23,359 nt of DNA, from the NCBI GenBank assembly GCA_024695545.1, contig JAILHZ010000023.1, positions 1 through 23,359 on the forward strand, in the 5' to 3' direction. Source of the stretch: Clostridiales bacterium (GTDB lineage Bacteria > Bacillota_A > Clostridia > Saccharofermentanales > Saccharofermentanaceae). The notes below the pieces were generated by a model. It did not search any database. It saw only the letters and a list, made by a program, of their open reading frames with translations, and was not told the origin of the DNA. A program made the position numbers and the translations under genes. Below, piece after piece: positions 7,770-15,556 of this stretch (position 1 is the first letter of the stretch; every line of letters begins with the position of its first letter).

Positions 7770-8420
7770 TTATCCCTCGACCATATCTTCTGTCTTTTTT
7801 CGAAGGTCTTCCGTTGCTTTCTTAATATCCTTCTGTCCGAAGATGGCGGAAATCACGGCGATTCCGCAGATCCCTGAACCCTTCAGTTCGGAAACATTTC
7901 CTTCGGAGATACCGCCGATCGCGATGACCGGGATCGATACCGCTTCGCAGATCGCTTTCAGGGTCTCATGCGGGACCTCAACTGCATCATCTTTCGAACC
8001 TGTCGGGAATACTGCGCCGACGCCGAGATAGTCTGCGCCTCTTGCTTCCGCGAGTTTGGCCTGCTCGACAGTCTGCGCGGATACACCTAAGATCGCATCC
8101 GGTCCGAGAAGAGTTCTTACATCGCCCGCTTCCATATCGCTCTGTCCGACATGTACGCCGTCTGCACCCATTCTTTTTGCGATATCGACGTTATCGTTTA
8201 CGACGAAAGGAACCTTATACTTTCTGCAGAGTTTCTGGATCTCGATGGCTTCTTTCTCAAAAGCACTTTCGCCCAGGTCCTTTTCACGAAGCTGTACGAA
8301 TGTCGCCCCGCCCAGAATGGCTTCTTCGACCTGCTGGTAAAGTGTCTTCTCCCCTGTCCATCGGCGGTCAGTCACCGCATACAAGAGAAGCGAGTTGCGG
8401 AGTTCCTTATCTGATCTCAT
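7770..8420 (-). CDS. thiE: Thiamine phosphate synthase ThiE
   Basis: ThiE joins HMP-PP and hydroxyethylthiazole phosphate to give thiamine phosphate. The 216-residue TIM-barrel protein shows QLREK (43-47), VNDNVDIA (from 74), GADGVHVGQSD (85-95), GVGAVFPTGSKDDA and IAIGGI, the standard phosphate- and pyrophosphate-binding sites. The reading frame stays open upstream to 8540, but the ATG at 8420 is preferred: it has AAGGTG 8 bases upstream and the family sequence starts there. The longer form would add 40 residues of out-of-frame thiM sequence. With this start it overlaps the end of thiM by 14 bases, so the two are translationally coupled. Confidence 0.95.
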   Translation of the reverse strand: MRSDKELRNSLLLYAVTDRRWTGEKTLYQQVEEAILGGATFVQLREKDLGESAFEKEAIEIQKLCRKYKVPFVVNDNVDIAKRMGADGVHVGQSDMEAGDVRTLLGPDAILGVSAQTVEQAKLAEARGADYLGVGAVFPTGSKDDAVEVPHETLKAICEAVSIPVIAIGGISEGNVSELKGSGICGIAVISAIFGQKDIKKATEDLRKKTEDMVEG

Positions 8421-9252
8421 ACTTCGCACCTTCTTCCAGTGTCTTTGCATCCATGTTGAAGATTGCATCGATAATTCTGTTTCTGTATGTGGAGTTACCG
8501 TCACCTTCCTGCATTCTGCTCCAGCCGATCTCCCCGGCAAGACCCATCAGGCATACCGCGGCAGCCACCGCATCAACTTTGTTATCCGGATTTGCAACTG
8601 CGTATGCTGTCGCAAGACCGGAGAGCTGGCAGCCGGTACCTGTGATACGGCTCATTTCTTTTCTTCCGTTACGGATAACGTAGCAGACATCCGCATCGGC
8701 GACGAGGTCGATCGCACCTGTGATCGCGATCACGGCATCTGTCTTTGCAGCAACCTCTTTTACAAATGCAACCATATCGTCAAGGTTATCTTCCGTGACA
8801 CTGTCCGCCGCGTCCGCATCAACGCCTTTCGTCGTACCAGTGCCCTTGATCAGTGCTTTTATCTCGGAAATATTACCGCGGATGATGTCCGGCTTTACAG
8901 ATTCTACGATGCTCTGTGCTGTCTTAGTGCGGAGCATGCTTGCACCCGCGCCGACCGGATCGAGAAGGATCACGTGACCGAGTTCCTTGGAACGAAGGCC
9001 CGCAATCATCATGGCCTCGATCGAGCGCTCGTTAAGTGTACCGATATTGATATTCAGGCCGCCGCAGATCGATGTGATGTCATAGACATCCTTCGGCTCA
9101 TCCGACATGATCGGGCTTCCGCCACAGGCCAGAAGCACATTGGCGACGTCGTTTACGGTTACGTAGTTTGTGATGTTGTGGACCAAAGGTGTCTTCGCAT
9201 GGACATTCTCCAGGCACTCTCCCAGTGTGATCTTCAAGTTCTTTTCGCTCAT
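8407..9252 (-). CDS. thiM: Hydroxyethylthiazole kinase ThiM
   Basis: This 281-residue ribokinase-fold kinase phosphorylates salvaged hydroxyethylthiazole (THZ). Family signatures are PLVHNITNYVTVNDVAN (28-44), GGSPIMSDE, LDPVGAGAS, NISEIKAL, and the nucleotide and catalytic motif GTGCQLSG. It starts at an ATG with GAGG 6 bases upstream, and is the first gene after the TPP riboswitch. Being first, with no ThiG, ThiH, ThiS or ThiF in the operon, it suggests that the thiazole half is salvaged while the pyrimidine half can be made by ThiC. Thiazole synthesis genes could still lie elsewhere in the genome. Confidence 0.96.
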   Translation of the reverse strand: MSEKNLKITLGECLENVHAKTPLVHNITNYVTVNDVANVLLACGGSPIMSDEPKDVYDITSICGGLNINIGTLNERSIEAMMIAGLRSKELGHVILLDPVGAGASMLRTKTAQSIVESVKPDIIRGNISEIKALIKGTGTTKGVDADAADSVTEDNLDDMVAFVKEVAAKTDAVIAITGAIDLVADADVCYVIRNGRKEMSRITGTGCQLSGLATAYAVANPDNKVDAVAAAVCLMGLAGEIGWSRMQEGDGNSTYRNRIIDAIFNMDAKTLEEGAKYEIR

Positions 9253-9303
9253 AAATACCTCTTTTCCGCCGAGAAGCGATCCGGCATGTAATCATGAAGG
9301 TAC

Positions 9304-9346
9304 TTTTCCAAAAAAAGAAAAAGTTACCTTCTCTGATCGGGTAACT
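9304..9346 (-). terminator. Riboswitch-controlled terminator ahead of thiM
   Basis: On the minus strand AGTTACC (9340-9346) pairs with GGTAACT (9322-9328), a 7-bp stem directly followed by a long T-rich run (TTTTTCTTTTTTT). It lies 20 bases after the TPP aptamer and 70 bases before the thiM ATG. It is the expression platform: ligand binding should favour this terminator and stop thi transcription. Confidence 0.85.
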
Positions 9347-9365
9347 CCTTAAAAACACCTTATTA

Positions 9366-9456
9366 TCAGGCATCCCTACGTTGGCATTATCCAAATCAGG
9401 TTATGGGTCGAAGGTCACACACCTTCCTCTCAGCCTGTATCACAAGCTCCCCTTCT
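9366..9456 (-). ncRNA. TPP riboswitch (THI element)
   Basis: The minus strand carries the conserved aptamer blocks in order: GGGGAGC at the 5' end, CTGAGAGGAAGG, a short hairpin, then CGACCCATAACCTGATTTGG and ATAATGCCAACGTAGGGA. CTGAGA contacts the pyrimidine of TPP, and the second arm binds the pyrophosphate. The aptamer precedes thiM and is followed by an intrinsic terminator, so it controls thiM-thiE-thiD-thiC, and possibly hydE, by transcription attenuation. Confidence 0.96.
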
Positions 9457-9471
9457 GTTGTTTTCGGAAGT

Positions 9472-9500
9472 ATTTTAGCACACCCCACGAGGCCTCGCAA
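9472..9500 (-). promoter_or_regulatory. thi operon promoter
   Basis: On the minus strand TTGCGA (9495-9500) and TAAAAT (9472-9477) are 17 bases apart. The -10 is extended by TG one base upstream (TGCTAAAAT). Transcription would start near 9465, just before the aptamer's first stem. It is the only good promoter in the 50 bases between the GGDEF gene and the riboswitch. Confidence 0.65.
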
Positions 9501-9507
9501 CGCAAAA

Positions 9508-10521
9508 TCACTCGTCGCTCTTCACGACTTTGTTTCTGCCGGTCTCCTTCGCGGTATAAAGGCGTGCATCGGCGGCGCTGATGTTCTCCTCGATCGACTT
9601 TCCCGGATCAAAGAGCGAGACACCGAAACTTAATGTGCAGCGGATCGTCGTACCGTCGGCATCGATATCGGAATTCATGAGCTTCACGCGGATTGCCTCT
9701 GCTTTGTCTGCAGCCGCATCCAGATCCGTATCTCTCATGACCATGACGAATTCCTCGCCACCCCAGCGGTATACGGAATCATTCTCACCGCAGCAGGACT
9801 CGATCAGATGGGAAGTAAATGCCAGCACGTCATCGCCTGCGTTATGACCGTAGGTGTCGTTGACTCTCTTAAACTTATCGATATCGCAGATGAATACGGA
9901 CATCACCTTGCCGGAATCCGGAAGGAGATACTCCTTGAACTTGCCGCCGAAATCGAAGTAGAAACCCATGCGGTTCTTAAGGCCGGTCAGACGGTCGTGG
10001 TGGGACTCCTCAAGGAAGACCTCAGACTCGAGCGCGATACCGCAGACAAGAGCCGCCAGAGAAAGCTTCTTCGTATCTTCCTCCTCGTCAAAGCCCTTTT
10101 CGGAATTCTTGTTGATCAGCTGCAGCGCGCCGATGAAAATACCATTGATATCAGCAACCGGAAGCACAAGCACGGACTTGGTGACATAGCCGGTCTGCTT
10201 ATCGATCGCGGGATTAAAATCCGGATCGGAATATGGGTCATTCGTAATGACGGTCTTCTTTTCACGAAGGGATTTTCCAACCAGACCTTTGTTGTCCGGC
10301 ATCACGATCTTATCGACGCCTGTCGCAGACATCGTCCACAGCTCGCCTTTTCTCTTATCCCATTTCCAGAAACTCGCACGGTCAGCATCGACGATCGTCT
10401 TGGCAAGTTCAGTAAGATAAGAGAAAAGAAGCGCATGATCTGTACTGCTGTTCATGCACATATCCCGATACAGGCTGTCCGTGATACTGAAGATATTCCC
10501 TAAAAGCTTACCGTCTTCCAT
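9508..10521 (-). CDS. GAF-GGDEF diguanylate cyclase
   Basis: This soluble 337-residue protein has an N-terminal GAF-like sensory domain (about 20-170, ending GIFIGALQLINK) and a C-terminal GGDEF domain (from DRLTGLKNR near 176). The active-site motif is GGEEF (244-248), with D213 in CDIDKFKRVND and the SFGVS motif present, so c-di-GMP synthesis is expected. The inhibitory RxxD site that should end six residues before GGEEF reads G-E-N-D (235-238): the arginine is lost, so product feedback may be absent. It has no membrane helix, so its signal is likely a cytosolic ligand bound by GAF. It is last in the FecR-cyclase-hydrolase cassette, three bases after the preceding stop. The close spacing makes a cyclic nucleotide an attractive but unproven GAF ligand. 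Confidence 0.92.
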   Translation of the reverse strand: MEDGKLLGNIFSITDSLYRDMCMNSSTDHALLFSYLTELAKTIVDADRASFWKWDKRKGELWTMSATGVDKIVMPDNKGLVGKSLREKKTVITNDPYSDPDFNPAIDKQTGYVTKSVLVLPVADINGIFIGALQLINKNSEKGFDEEEDTKKLSLAALVCGIALESEVFLEESHHDRLTGLKNRMGFYFDFGGKFKEYLLPDSGKVMSVFICDIDKFKRVNDTYGHNAGDDVLAFTSHLIESCCGENDSVYRWGGEEFVMVMRDTDLDAAADKAEAIRVKLMNSDIDADGTTIRCTLSFGVSLFDPGKSIEENISAADARLYTAKETGRNKVVKSDE

Positions 10522-10524
10522 TTC

Positions 10525-11220
10525 TCAGTTCTCCTCAAGCGGGGCAAACTCAGCGCCGGTGTCCTTCATTACCTGGGCGATCTCATACTCGTCATCCATA
10601 TGCATGAGGAAGACCTTTACACCCTTCTTCGTCAGGGCAGCCGCCTTCTTCTTCAGATCCTTGCAGTAGATATGCACATCGGAGTTATAAGCGGAGACCT
10701 CGGTATAGAGGATAGTACCCTTCTTCAAGTGCTTTTCGAACGGAGCAAGAGAACCTGTATCACCGGTATAGACGACATTGGTTCCGTCGATATTCAGAAT
10801 GAAGCCGAAGCACTTGCCGGCCAGTTCCTCTGTGTGCGGGGTGACGATGGCTTCCTTGAACCACTCCTTGTTGAGGTTCTTCGCTTCGACAAGTGTATAC
10901 CAGGCATCGTTGCAGCCCTCGATGTTCTTAAGATAATACTTGAGGTTATTGTAGACTTCCTTCGAAGGAGCGACGACCGTGACAGGTGTCTTGACAACGA
11001 AATAGTTATAGTCGATGAACATACCAACGCCGCCGCAGTGGTCACCGTGCGTATGGGTCACGAGAATGTAGATGTGATCATACTCGGAAAGATTCTTTCT
11101 CTTAAGCAGCGGGAGCGCCGTCATCGGACAGTCCAAAAGGACGAGATCCCCTCCGCTGACGAAATAGGCACAGTTGTGATCATCTGCAAAAGCAGATCCT
11201 CTTCCAAAGAAACGTAGCAT
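10525..11220 (-). CDS. Metallo-beta-lactamase fold hydrolase
   Basis: This 231-residue cytosolic MBL-fold enzyme has the full set of metal ligands: HTHGDH (H56, H58, D60, H61), H129, D154 in YTGDTG, and H207 near the C-terminus. A dinuclear metal site is therefore expected. The spacing is of the RNase Z/phosphodiesterase-like superfamily, not of a true beta-lactamase, and no signal peptide is present. The substrate is unknown. It sits between an adenylate cyclase and a diguanylate cyclase with 3-base gaps on both sides, so hydrolysis of a cyclic nucleotide is a reasonable guess; class II cAMP phosphodiesterases share the fold, though their HxHLDH signature differs from HTHGDH here. A GGAGG ribosome binding site precedes the ATG by 8 bases. 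Confidence 0.85.
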   Translation of the reverse strand: MLRFFGRGSAFADDHNCAYFVSGGDLVLLDCPMTALPLLKRKNLSEYDHIYILVTHTHGDHCGGVGMFIDYNYFVVKTPVTVVAPSKEVYNNLKYYLKNIEGCNDAWYTLVEAKNLNKEWFKEAIVTPHTEELAGKCFGFILNIDGTNVVYTGDTGSLAPFEKHLKKGTILYTEVSAYNSDVHIYCKDLKKKAAALTKKGVKVFLMHMDDEYEIAQVMKDTGAEFAPLEEN

Positions 11221-11223
11221 ACT

Positions 11224-13020
11224 TTAATCCTCCGGTCCAATAAGTTTTAAAACTTCAAACCCCTCGGCTTTCCCCTTAAGTTTAATAGTATCACCAAGTG
11301 ACTCATATTTCATCCGGTTTCCGAGTTTTTCTGCAACAGAACGGCTAATATATACCGTTCCGCCAGGTGCATTTGCCTCGAGTCTCGCTGCCGTATTGAC
11401 GGTATCACCGATCGCCGTGTAGTCCATGCGCTTTTCAGATCCCATGTTGCCGACAACGGCCGGTCCGAAGTGCACACCGACACCGACGTTCAGTTCCTCG
11501 TTGATCTCCTCTTTCAGTTTCTTCGAGAGCTCCCTTGCACCGTCGATAATGTCGAGCGCCGTCTGCGCCGCAAGCATGACCGGATCCTCCTCCGGAAGGG
11601 GAGCTCCCCAGAACGCCATCGTCGCATCGCCGACGAACTTATCGAGGGTTCCTTTATTCTTCTCGATGCAGGCAGACGTCATAGACAGATACTGGTTTAA
11701 GATGTTGACGACTTCTTCCGGCGAGAGCCGCTCGGACATTGTCGTAAAGCCGCGAATATCTACGAAAAGCACCGCGATATCACAGAGTTTGCCTCCGAGT
11801 TTCAAGCTGTCGGTACCTTCTTTTAAGATCTCATTTACGATGCTCGGCGCGACATACCGCTCAAAGGTCTTCGTGACCTGCTGTCTGGCCATGGCCGCGC
11901 GGAAATAGTTACTGGTACCGGTAACGATAAACAGCACAAGAATACCCATCGGGATCCAGAGAATATGCGTGATATATCCGGATGAGTAAAGAAGCATTGA
12001 TCCGCCGATTCCCAGGAGCAGGAACAGAACCAGAAGCGGCGCGGTGATCAGGATCCTTCGGTTATAGCAGAAAACGAGGAACGCGAAGCACACGAGCCCG
12101 AGCACGATCAGCTGCAGATAATCCGGAACTTCCTGTTTATAGTTTCCGTCCAAAAAGCACTGGACGACGTTGGCCTGGTACTCCACGCCGTACATCGGCA
12201 CGGATTTATCGATCGCCGTGATATACGCATCCTGAATGCCCGTAGTATAAAGACCGATGAATACCACTTTTCCGGCGAAGTAGGTTGTATCGATCTTTCC
12301 GTCGATCACCTGGCTCAGCGAGATTCCGTCATAGTAACCATCCGGTTTGGCCGAAAACGGCACATAGAAATATCTTCTGGCGCTGACCGGCGGCTCACTG
12401 ATCGTGATGCCATTCTGATCCGCATAGATCTTTGCCGCCTGATAGGCCATCGAGTACACGCGCTGTCCGTCCGGCTCAACATAGAGCACGGCGTGACGGA
12501 GTACTCCATCCTTATCCGGCATGGCATTGATGTGTCCTTGAGTCGTGACAGCCTTCAGTTCATCGTAGGGTTCTTCGTATCCGAGGATCGCATAGTCATC
12601 GATCGTGACGGCCTGCGTTCCGAAAGTTCTTTTCGTACCGAGATTGGCAGTCGTAGCGGTAACGACATTTCCGAGTTTTGCCGCCGCATCGGCAAGACGC
12701 TTATCCGACGCTTCGTTTGTCGTTCCGAGATACTGGACATCGATCGCAACTACGGCCGGCTTATTGTCCGGATCCTTTCCGAGCGCTTCCAGTGCGGAGG
12801 CCATGATCGATCTGTCCCATGTACTGTAGGGACCGAACCGGTCTATATCTTCTTTCGTGATTCCGATAACAAGGATGTCTCCGGATACGGCTTCCGGTGT
12901 CTGGAAGAACTTATCCTGCATCCACAGATCCGTGCTGTGAAGAAATCCCTTTCCACAGAGAAATGTGACCAGAAGTGCGCCGACCAGCGCGAAAAGAATT
13001 CTCTTGTTCGTCTCGTTCAT
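11224..13020 (-). CDS. CHASE2-domain class III adenylate cyclase
   Basis: This 598-residue membrane protein has TM1 (about 8-24), an extracytoplasmic CHASE2 sensor (about 27-300), three closely packed helices (about 303-320, 324-346, 351-370) and a C-terminal class III cyclase domain (about 385-598). The cyclase has both metal aspartates (D421 in FVDIRGF, D465 in KFVGDATMAFWG), the purine-selecting pair K461 and T535, and the transition-state pair N542 and R546 in VNTAARLE. Lys with Thr in place of Asp marks subclass IIIb, which makes cAMP and in several cases responds to bicarbonate. It follows the FecR-like gene by 8 bases and precedes the MBL hydrolase by 3. Its ribosome binding site is weak and distant, so translation may depend on the gene before it. 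The CHASE2 ligand is unknown. Confidence 0.93.
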   Translation of the reverse strand: MNETNKRILFALVGALLVTFLCGKGFLHSTDLWMQDKFFQTPEAVSGDILVIGITKEDIDRFGPYSTWDRSIMASALEALGKDPDNKPAVVAIDVQYLGTTNEASDKRLADAAAKLGNVVTATTANLGTKRTFGTQAVTIDDYAILGYEEPYDELKAVTTQGHINAMPDKDGVLRHAVLYVEPDGQRVYSMAYQAAKIYADQNGITISEPPVSARRYFYVPFSAKPDGYYDGISLSQVIDGKIDTTYFAGKVVFIGLYTTGIQDAYITAIDKSVPMYGVEYQANVVQCFLDGNYKQEVPDYLQLIVLGLVCFAFLVFCYNRRILITAPLLVLFLLLGIGGSMLLYSSGYITHILWIPMGILVLFIVTGTSNYFRAAMARQQVTKTFERYVAPSIVNEILKEGTDSLKLGGKLCDIAVLFVDIRGFTTMSERLSPEEVVNILNQYLSMTSACIEKNKGTLDKFVGDATMAFWGAPLPEEDPVMLAAQTALDIIDGARELSKKLKEEINEELNVGVGVHFGPAVVGNMGSEKRMDYTAIGDTVNTAARLEANAPGGTVYISRSVAEKLGNRMKYESLGDTIKLKGKAEGFEVLKLIGPED

Positions 13021-13028
13021 AATCGTAA

Positions 13029-14393
13029 TTAATCCCTGTATGAGTAATACACGATCGGGTTATTTTCTTCTCCGTAGACATAGGAGATCTCGGCATAACC
13101 GTCGCCTTCTAAATACATCTCCCGCATCTCGACCCACTCACCATTTACATAGCCGTAATACATATCGTCTACACCGGCATAGATATAGATACCAGGAGTA
13201 TCTGTCTCATCGCCCCAGAACATCGGGTCAGCATCTTCCGGCAGGTCCTCCATGTCCGGCTCCGGATAACTCAGTTCAGTCTCTTTGCTCTCGTTCGGAT
13301 CGGAAGTCTCCCGGGACTTAGAAGGTTCCGAAGATTCAGAAGACTTGGAAGGCTCAGAGGACTCGGAAGATCTTGACGGTTCTGACGACTCCTTTGAAGG
13401 ATCCGGTGTCGGAGAAGCTGTCGGCTTCGGAGTCGGGGTAGGCGTCTTCTTCGGCTTCGGTGTCGGAGTCGGTGTCTCACTCGGTTCAGAGGTTTCTGAA
13501 GGGTCCTGCTCCGACGATTCGGACGAAGATTCCGAAGGCTCCGAAGTCTCGGAAGATCCGGACGTGTCACCCGGGTCAGAGGACTCCTCACTGCTACTCT
13601 CCGTCGGGTCCGGAATATTCTTATACGGATCCTCAGCAAGTGCCAGGATCTCTTCCCTGCTCCAGCCCGTCGCCTCGCAGACCTTTTTAAGAAGGTCTTC
13701 GTTCTCCGCAAGCATCTTCAGCGTAAACTGATTGAGATCGTCCACCTCGATTTCTTCTTCCTTAAAGTCGACGGTGTCCGTCGTTCTGTCATTGAAAGTA
13801 TAAACCGTGACCTTATGTCCGGCGGCGCAGTCTGTTTCCTTGACCTCGCCGGTATCGGGATTTCTCGCAACAATATGGACCTTTCCTTCCGTGATGATGA
13901 TCGAGGGTCTTCCTTCTTCGTCGCAGAAGACATATCCGGAAGTACCGCGAATACCGACCGTCATGGTCGAAGTCTTGATCTCGAAAGACTCATCGTCGTT
14001 AAGCTTCTCGGTGACCTCGAAGAACAGGGCGCCCTTCGTAAGCTTCAGTTCGAGTTTCTTTTTCTTCTTCTGGAATTCCGCGCGGCTGTCATTCTGGAGG
14101 GTTACGATCTTCGTATCGTCCAGTCCGACAGAAGCCAGTCCGTCGGCTCCCGTATTCAGCGCATCTCCGCTCTGGAAACGGATGTTATCGATGACCGGTT
14201 TTTCTTTTCCCGTACCGTCCTCGATATTAACTGTTCCCTCGACACGCAAAAGACGCATTGTCGTCGCTGTATATCCGCCCTTACTTAAGAGAACGCAGAT
14301 AATAACAACCGCTGCGATGACCACAACGATCGCACTTGAAAGGATGATCTTCGTTTTCGTCGATAGCCCCTTGATCTTATCAACCAGCGCCAT
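13029..14393 (-). CDS. Membrane-anchored FecR-domain protein with Ser/Pro-rich stalk
   Basis: With this start the protein has 454 residues: a short cytoplasmic basic segment, one membrane helix (about 16-36), an extracytoplasmic FecR-type domain (about 45-200, containing VGIRGTSGYVF and IITEGKVHI), a long Ser/Glu/Pro/Thr/Lys stalk (about 262-380) and a Tyr-rich C-terminal segment ending NNPIVYYSYRD. The frame is open to an ATG at 14426, but that one has no ribosome binding site, while the ATG at 14393 has GAGGG 7 bases upstream. FecR domains outside iron uptake often accompany CHASE2 cyclases. The 8-base gap to the cyclase suggests it presents or modulates the signal at the cell surface. There is no ECF sigma factor nearby, so classic FecR-FecI signalling is unlikely. 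The stalk looks cell-wall spanning. Confidence 0.85.
   Translation of the reverse strand: MALVDKIKGLSTKTKIILSSAIVVVIAAVVIICVLLSKGGYTATTMRLLRVEGTVNIEDGTGKEKPVIDNIRFQSGDALNTGADGLASVGLDDTKIVTLQNDSRAEFQKKKKKLELKLTKGALFFEVTEKLNDDESFEIKTSTMTVGIRGTSGYVFCDEEGRPSIIITEGKVHIVARNPDTGEVKETDCAAGHKVTVYTFNDRTTDTVDFKEEEIEVDDLNQFTLKMLAENEDLLKKVCEATGWSREEILALAEDPYKNIPDPTESSSEESSDPGDTSGSSETSEPSESSSESSEQDPSETSEPSETPTPTPKPKKTPTPTPKPTASPTPDPSKESSEPSRSSESSEPSKSSESSEPSKSRETSDPNESKETELSYPEPDMEDLPEDADPMFWGDETDTPGIYIYAGVDDMYYGYVNGEWVEMREMYLEGDGYAEISYVYGEENNPIVYYSYRD
13255..13610 (-). repeat. Low-complexity Ser/Glu/Pro and TPTPKP repeat region
   Basis: Within the FecR-like gene the coding sequence is built of degenerate SSEPS, SETSEPSE, PTPTPKPKK and SSEPSKS units. 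Such regions are typical cell-wall-spanning stalks and are prone to length change between strains. The complementary strand shows spurious open frames here because of the repetition. Confidence 0.8.
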
Positions 14394-14436
14394 ATGTTGA
14401 CCCTCTACCCCGTCTGATTTTGACATAACTATTTTA

Positions 14437-14454
14437 TTACAAAAGCACTTGTAA
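14437..14454. promoter_or_regulatory. Inverted repeat TTACAA-N6-TTGTAA with AAAAGCACTT core
   Basis: The sequence TTACAAAAGCACTTGTAA lies 44 bases upstream of the preferred start of the FecR-like gene, in the 89 bases between it and the preceding acetyltransferase gene. Its arms TTACAA and TTGTAA are perfect. It contains one intergenic copy of the dispersed 9-mer described separately. It could be an operator or part of the promoter; no convincing -35/-10 pair was found here. Confidence 0.4.
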
Positions 14455-14482
14455 ATAAACCCGTCATGCCAAATCGGCCGGA

Positions 14483-14953
14483 TCAGAGATAGAGGATCAT
14501 GTCCTTGTATTTGGTGACTTTGTCCTCGAAACCGGCCTTCTTATAGACCGGATAGCCGTCATCTGTAGCTGCGAGAGTGATCCTGCACATACCGAGCTGC
14601 CTTCCGGCATCGATCATGTTCTTCATAAGCTGCGAACAGATTCCTTTGCCTCTGTATTCCGGCTCCGTGTAAACGCTTAAGACTTCTCCGCAAAGGCCAC
14701 TCGGGATCTTCGGACTTATGGGTTTAAAGATTGCGATCAGGATCACCTGAGCTACGATATGCCCATCCGCCCTGGCGACAAAAGAGAAAGTTCCCTGATT
14801 GAGGTGAAGCTTGAAGAAGTCCGGAAGACCGAGGCGCATCATTCTCTCATCATCCTCGCTGAGAGATCCCAGATCCTCACGGGTATAGGCGATGCGGAGT
14901 CTCACGAGTTCATCGATATCATCTTTATTTGCAACATCATAAACAATGTCCAT
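14483..14953 (-). CDS. GNAT family N-acetyltransferase
   Basis: This 156-residue single-domain GNAT enzyme contains the acetyl-CoA binding segment SVYTEPEYRGKGICSQLMKNMI (motif A, R/Q-x-x-G-x-G/A) preceded by the usual beta-bulge region CGEVL, and a C-terminal PVYKKAGFED block. Acetyl transfer to an amine is expected; the substrate is not predictable. An AGGAGAG site lies 7 bases before the ATG. It follows the next acetyltransferase gene by 51 bases on the same strand and may share its transcript. The FecR-like signalling gene begins downstream after about 90 bases. It is one of four GNAT genes in this 4-kb stretch; they are not close to each other in sequence, so recent duplication is unlikely. 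Confidence 0.88.
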   Translation of the reverse strand: MDIVYDVANKDDIDELVRLRIAYTREDLGSLSEDDERMMRLGLPDFFKLHLNQGTFSFVARADGHIVAQVILIAIFKPISPKIPSGLCGEVLSVYTEPEYRGKGICSQLMKNMIDAGRQLGMCRITLAATDDGYPVYKKAGFEDKVTKYKDMILYL

Positions 14954-15004
14954 ATTCTTTCTCTCCTGTCGTTGAAATCTGACCTGATTATTTTCCGTTC
15001 GATA

Positions 15005-15556
15005 TTACTGTTTCCCTGTATCGATCCAGAATCTCTTCATCGTGGTGCCATCGACTTTGATGGTCTTTTCAAAAGCACCGCCGTTTCGAAGGATCGTCTT
15101 CTCGCTTGCGCTATTTCCTTCATCACAGGTCACAAGCATCCTCTCGATCCCCAGTGCTTTTGCCTTCTGGATATTCAGGCGGAGCATCTCCGCCGCATAG
15201 CCCTTACCTCTTTCTGACGGGCGGACGGAATATCCGCAGTGTCCGCCCCAGGTGCCGAGGATCGGATGGTCGATGTGATGCCGAAGATCGATCACACCGA
15301 CCACACGGTCATCACTTTCTCTTACGACTAGAAACATGTGCGATGGAACATCCACCCCGGTCTCCTTACATGTTGCAGGATCCTTTCGGAGCTCGCAGAT
15401 CCGGATCCACTCCTCCGCCGAGGAAGATTCCTCCAGAGACATACATCCTGCGAAGCGGTCTTCGTTATCCGCATCCACATCAAGAACTTCCTTCCGAAAA
15501 TCCCAAATCTGCTGTGCATAATGCATATTCGGTTCAACTAATCTAATATTGCTCAT
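15005..15556 (-). CDS. GNAT family N-acetyltransferase
   Basis: This 183-residue GNAT enzyme has the acetyl-CoA site CGYSVRPSERGKGYAAEML near residues 107-125, followed by the KAKALGI and NSASEKTILRNGGAFE segments typical of the RimJ/RimL-like and AAC(6')-like group. The substrate is unknown. Its ATG overlaps the stop of the Fic gene (ATGA), so it is translated with Fic, although its GC-rich composition matches the chromosome and not the AT-rich fic gene. The Fic pair may therefore have inserted upstream of a resident gene. One AAAAGCACTG motif copy lies in the KAKALG codons, using an AAA codon in a gene that mostly uses AAG. Confidence 0.88.
   Translation of the reverse strand: MSNIRLVEPNMHYAQQIWDFRKEVLDVDADNEDRFAGCMSLEESSSAEEWIRICELRKDPATCKETGVDVPSHMFLVVRESDDRVVGVIDLRHHIDHPILGTWGGHCGYSVRPSERGKGYAAEMLRLNIQKAKALGIERMLVTCDEGNSASEKTILRNGGAFEKTIKVDGTTMKRFWIDTGKQ

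Noticed and set aside
8421..8540. N-terminal extension of thiE to 8540
   Set aside because: The extra 40 codons overlap thiM out of frame and lack family similarity, while the ATG at 8420 has a proper ribosome binding site.
13271..13731. Arg/Leu-rich and Ser/Gly-rich open frames over the FecR stalk region, both strands
   Set aside because: They are by-products of the Ser/Glu/Pro repeat in the real frame, with low complexity and no ribosome binding site.
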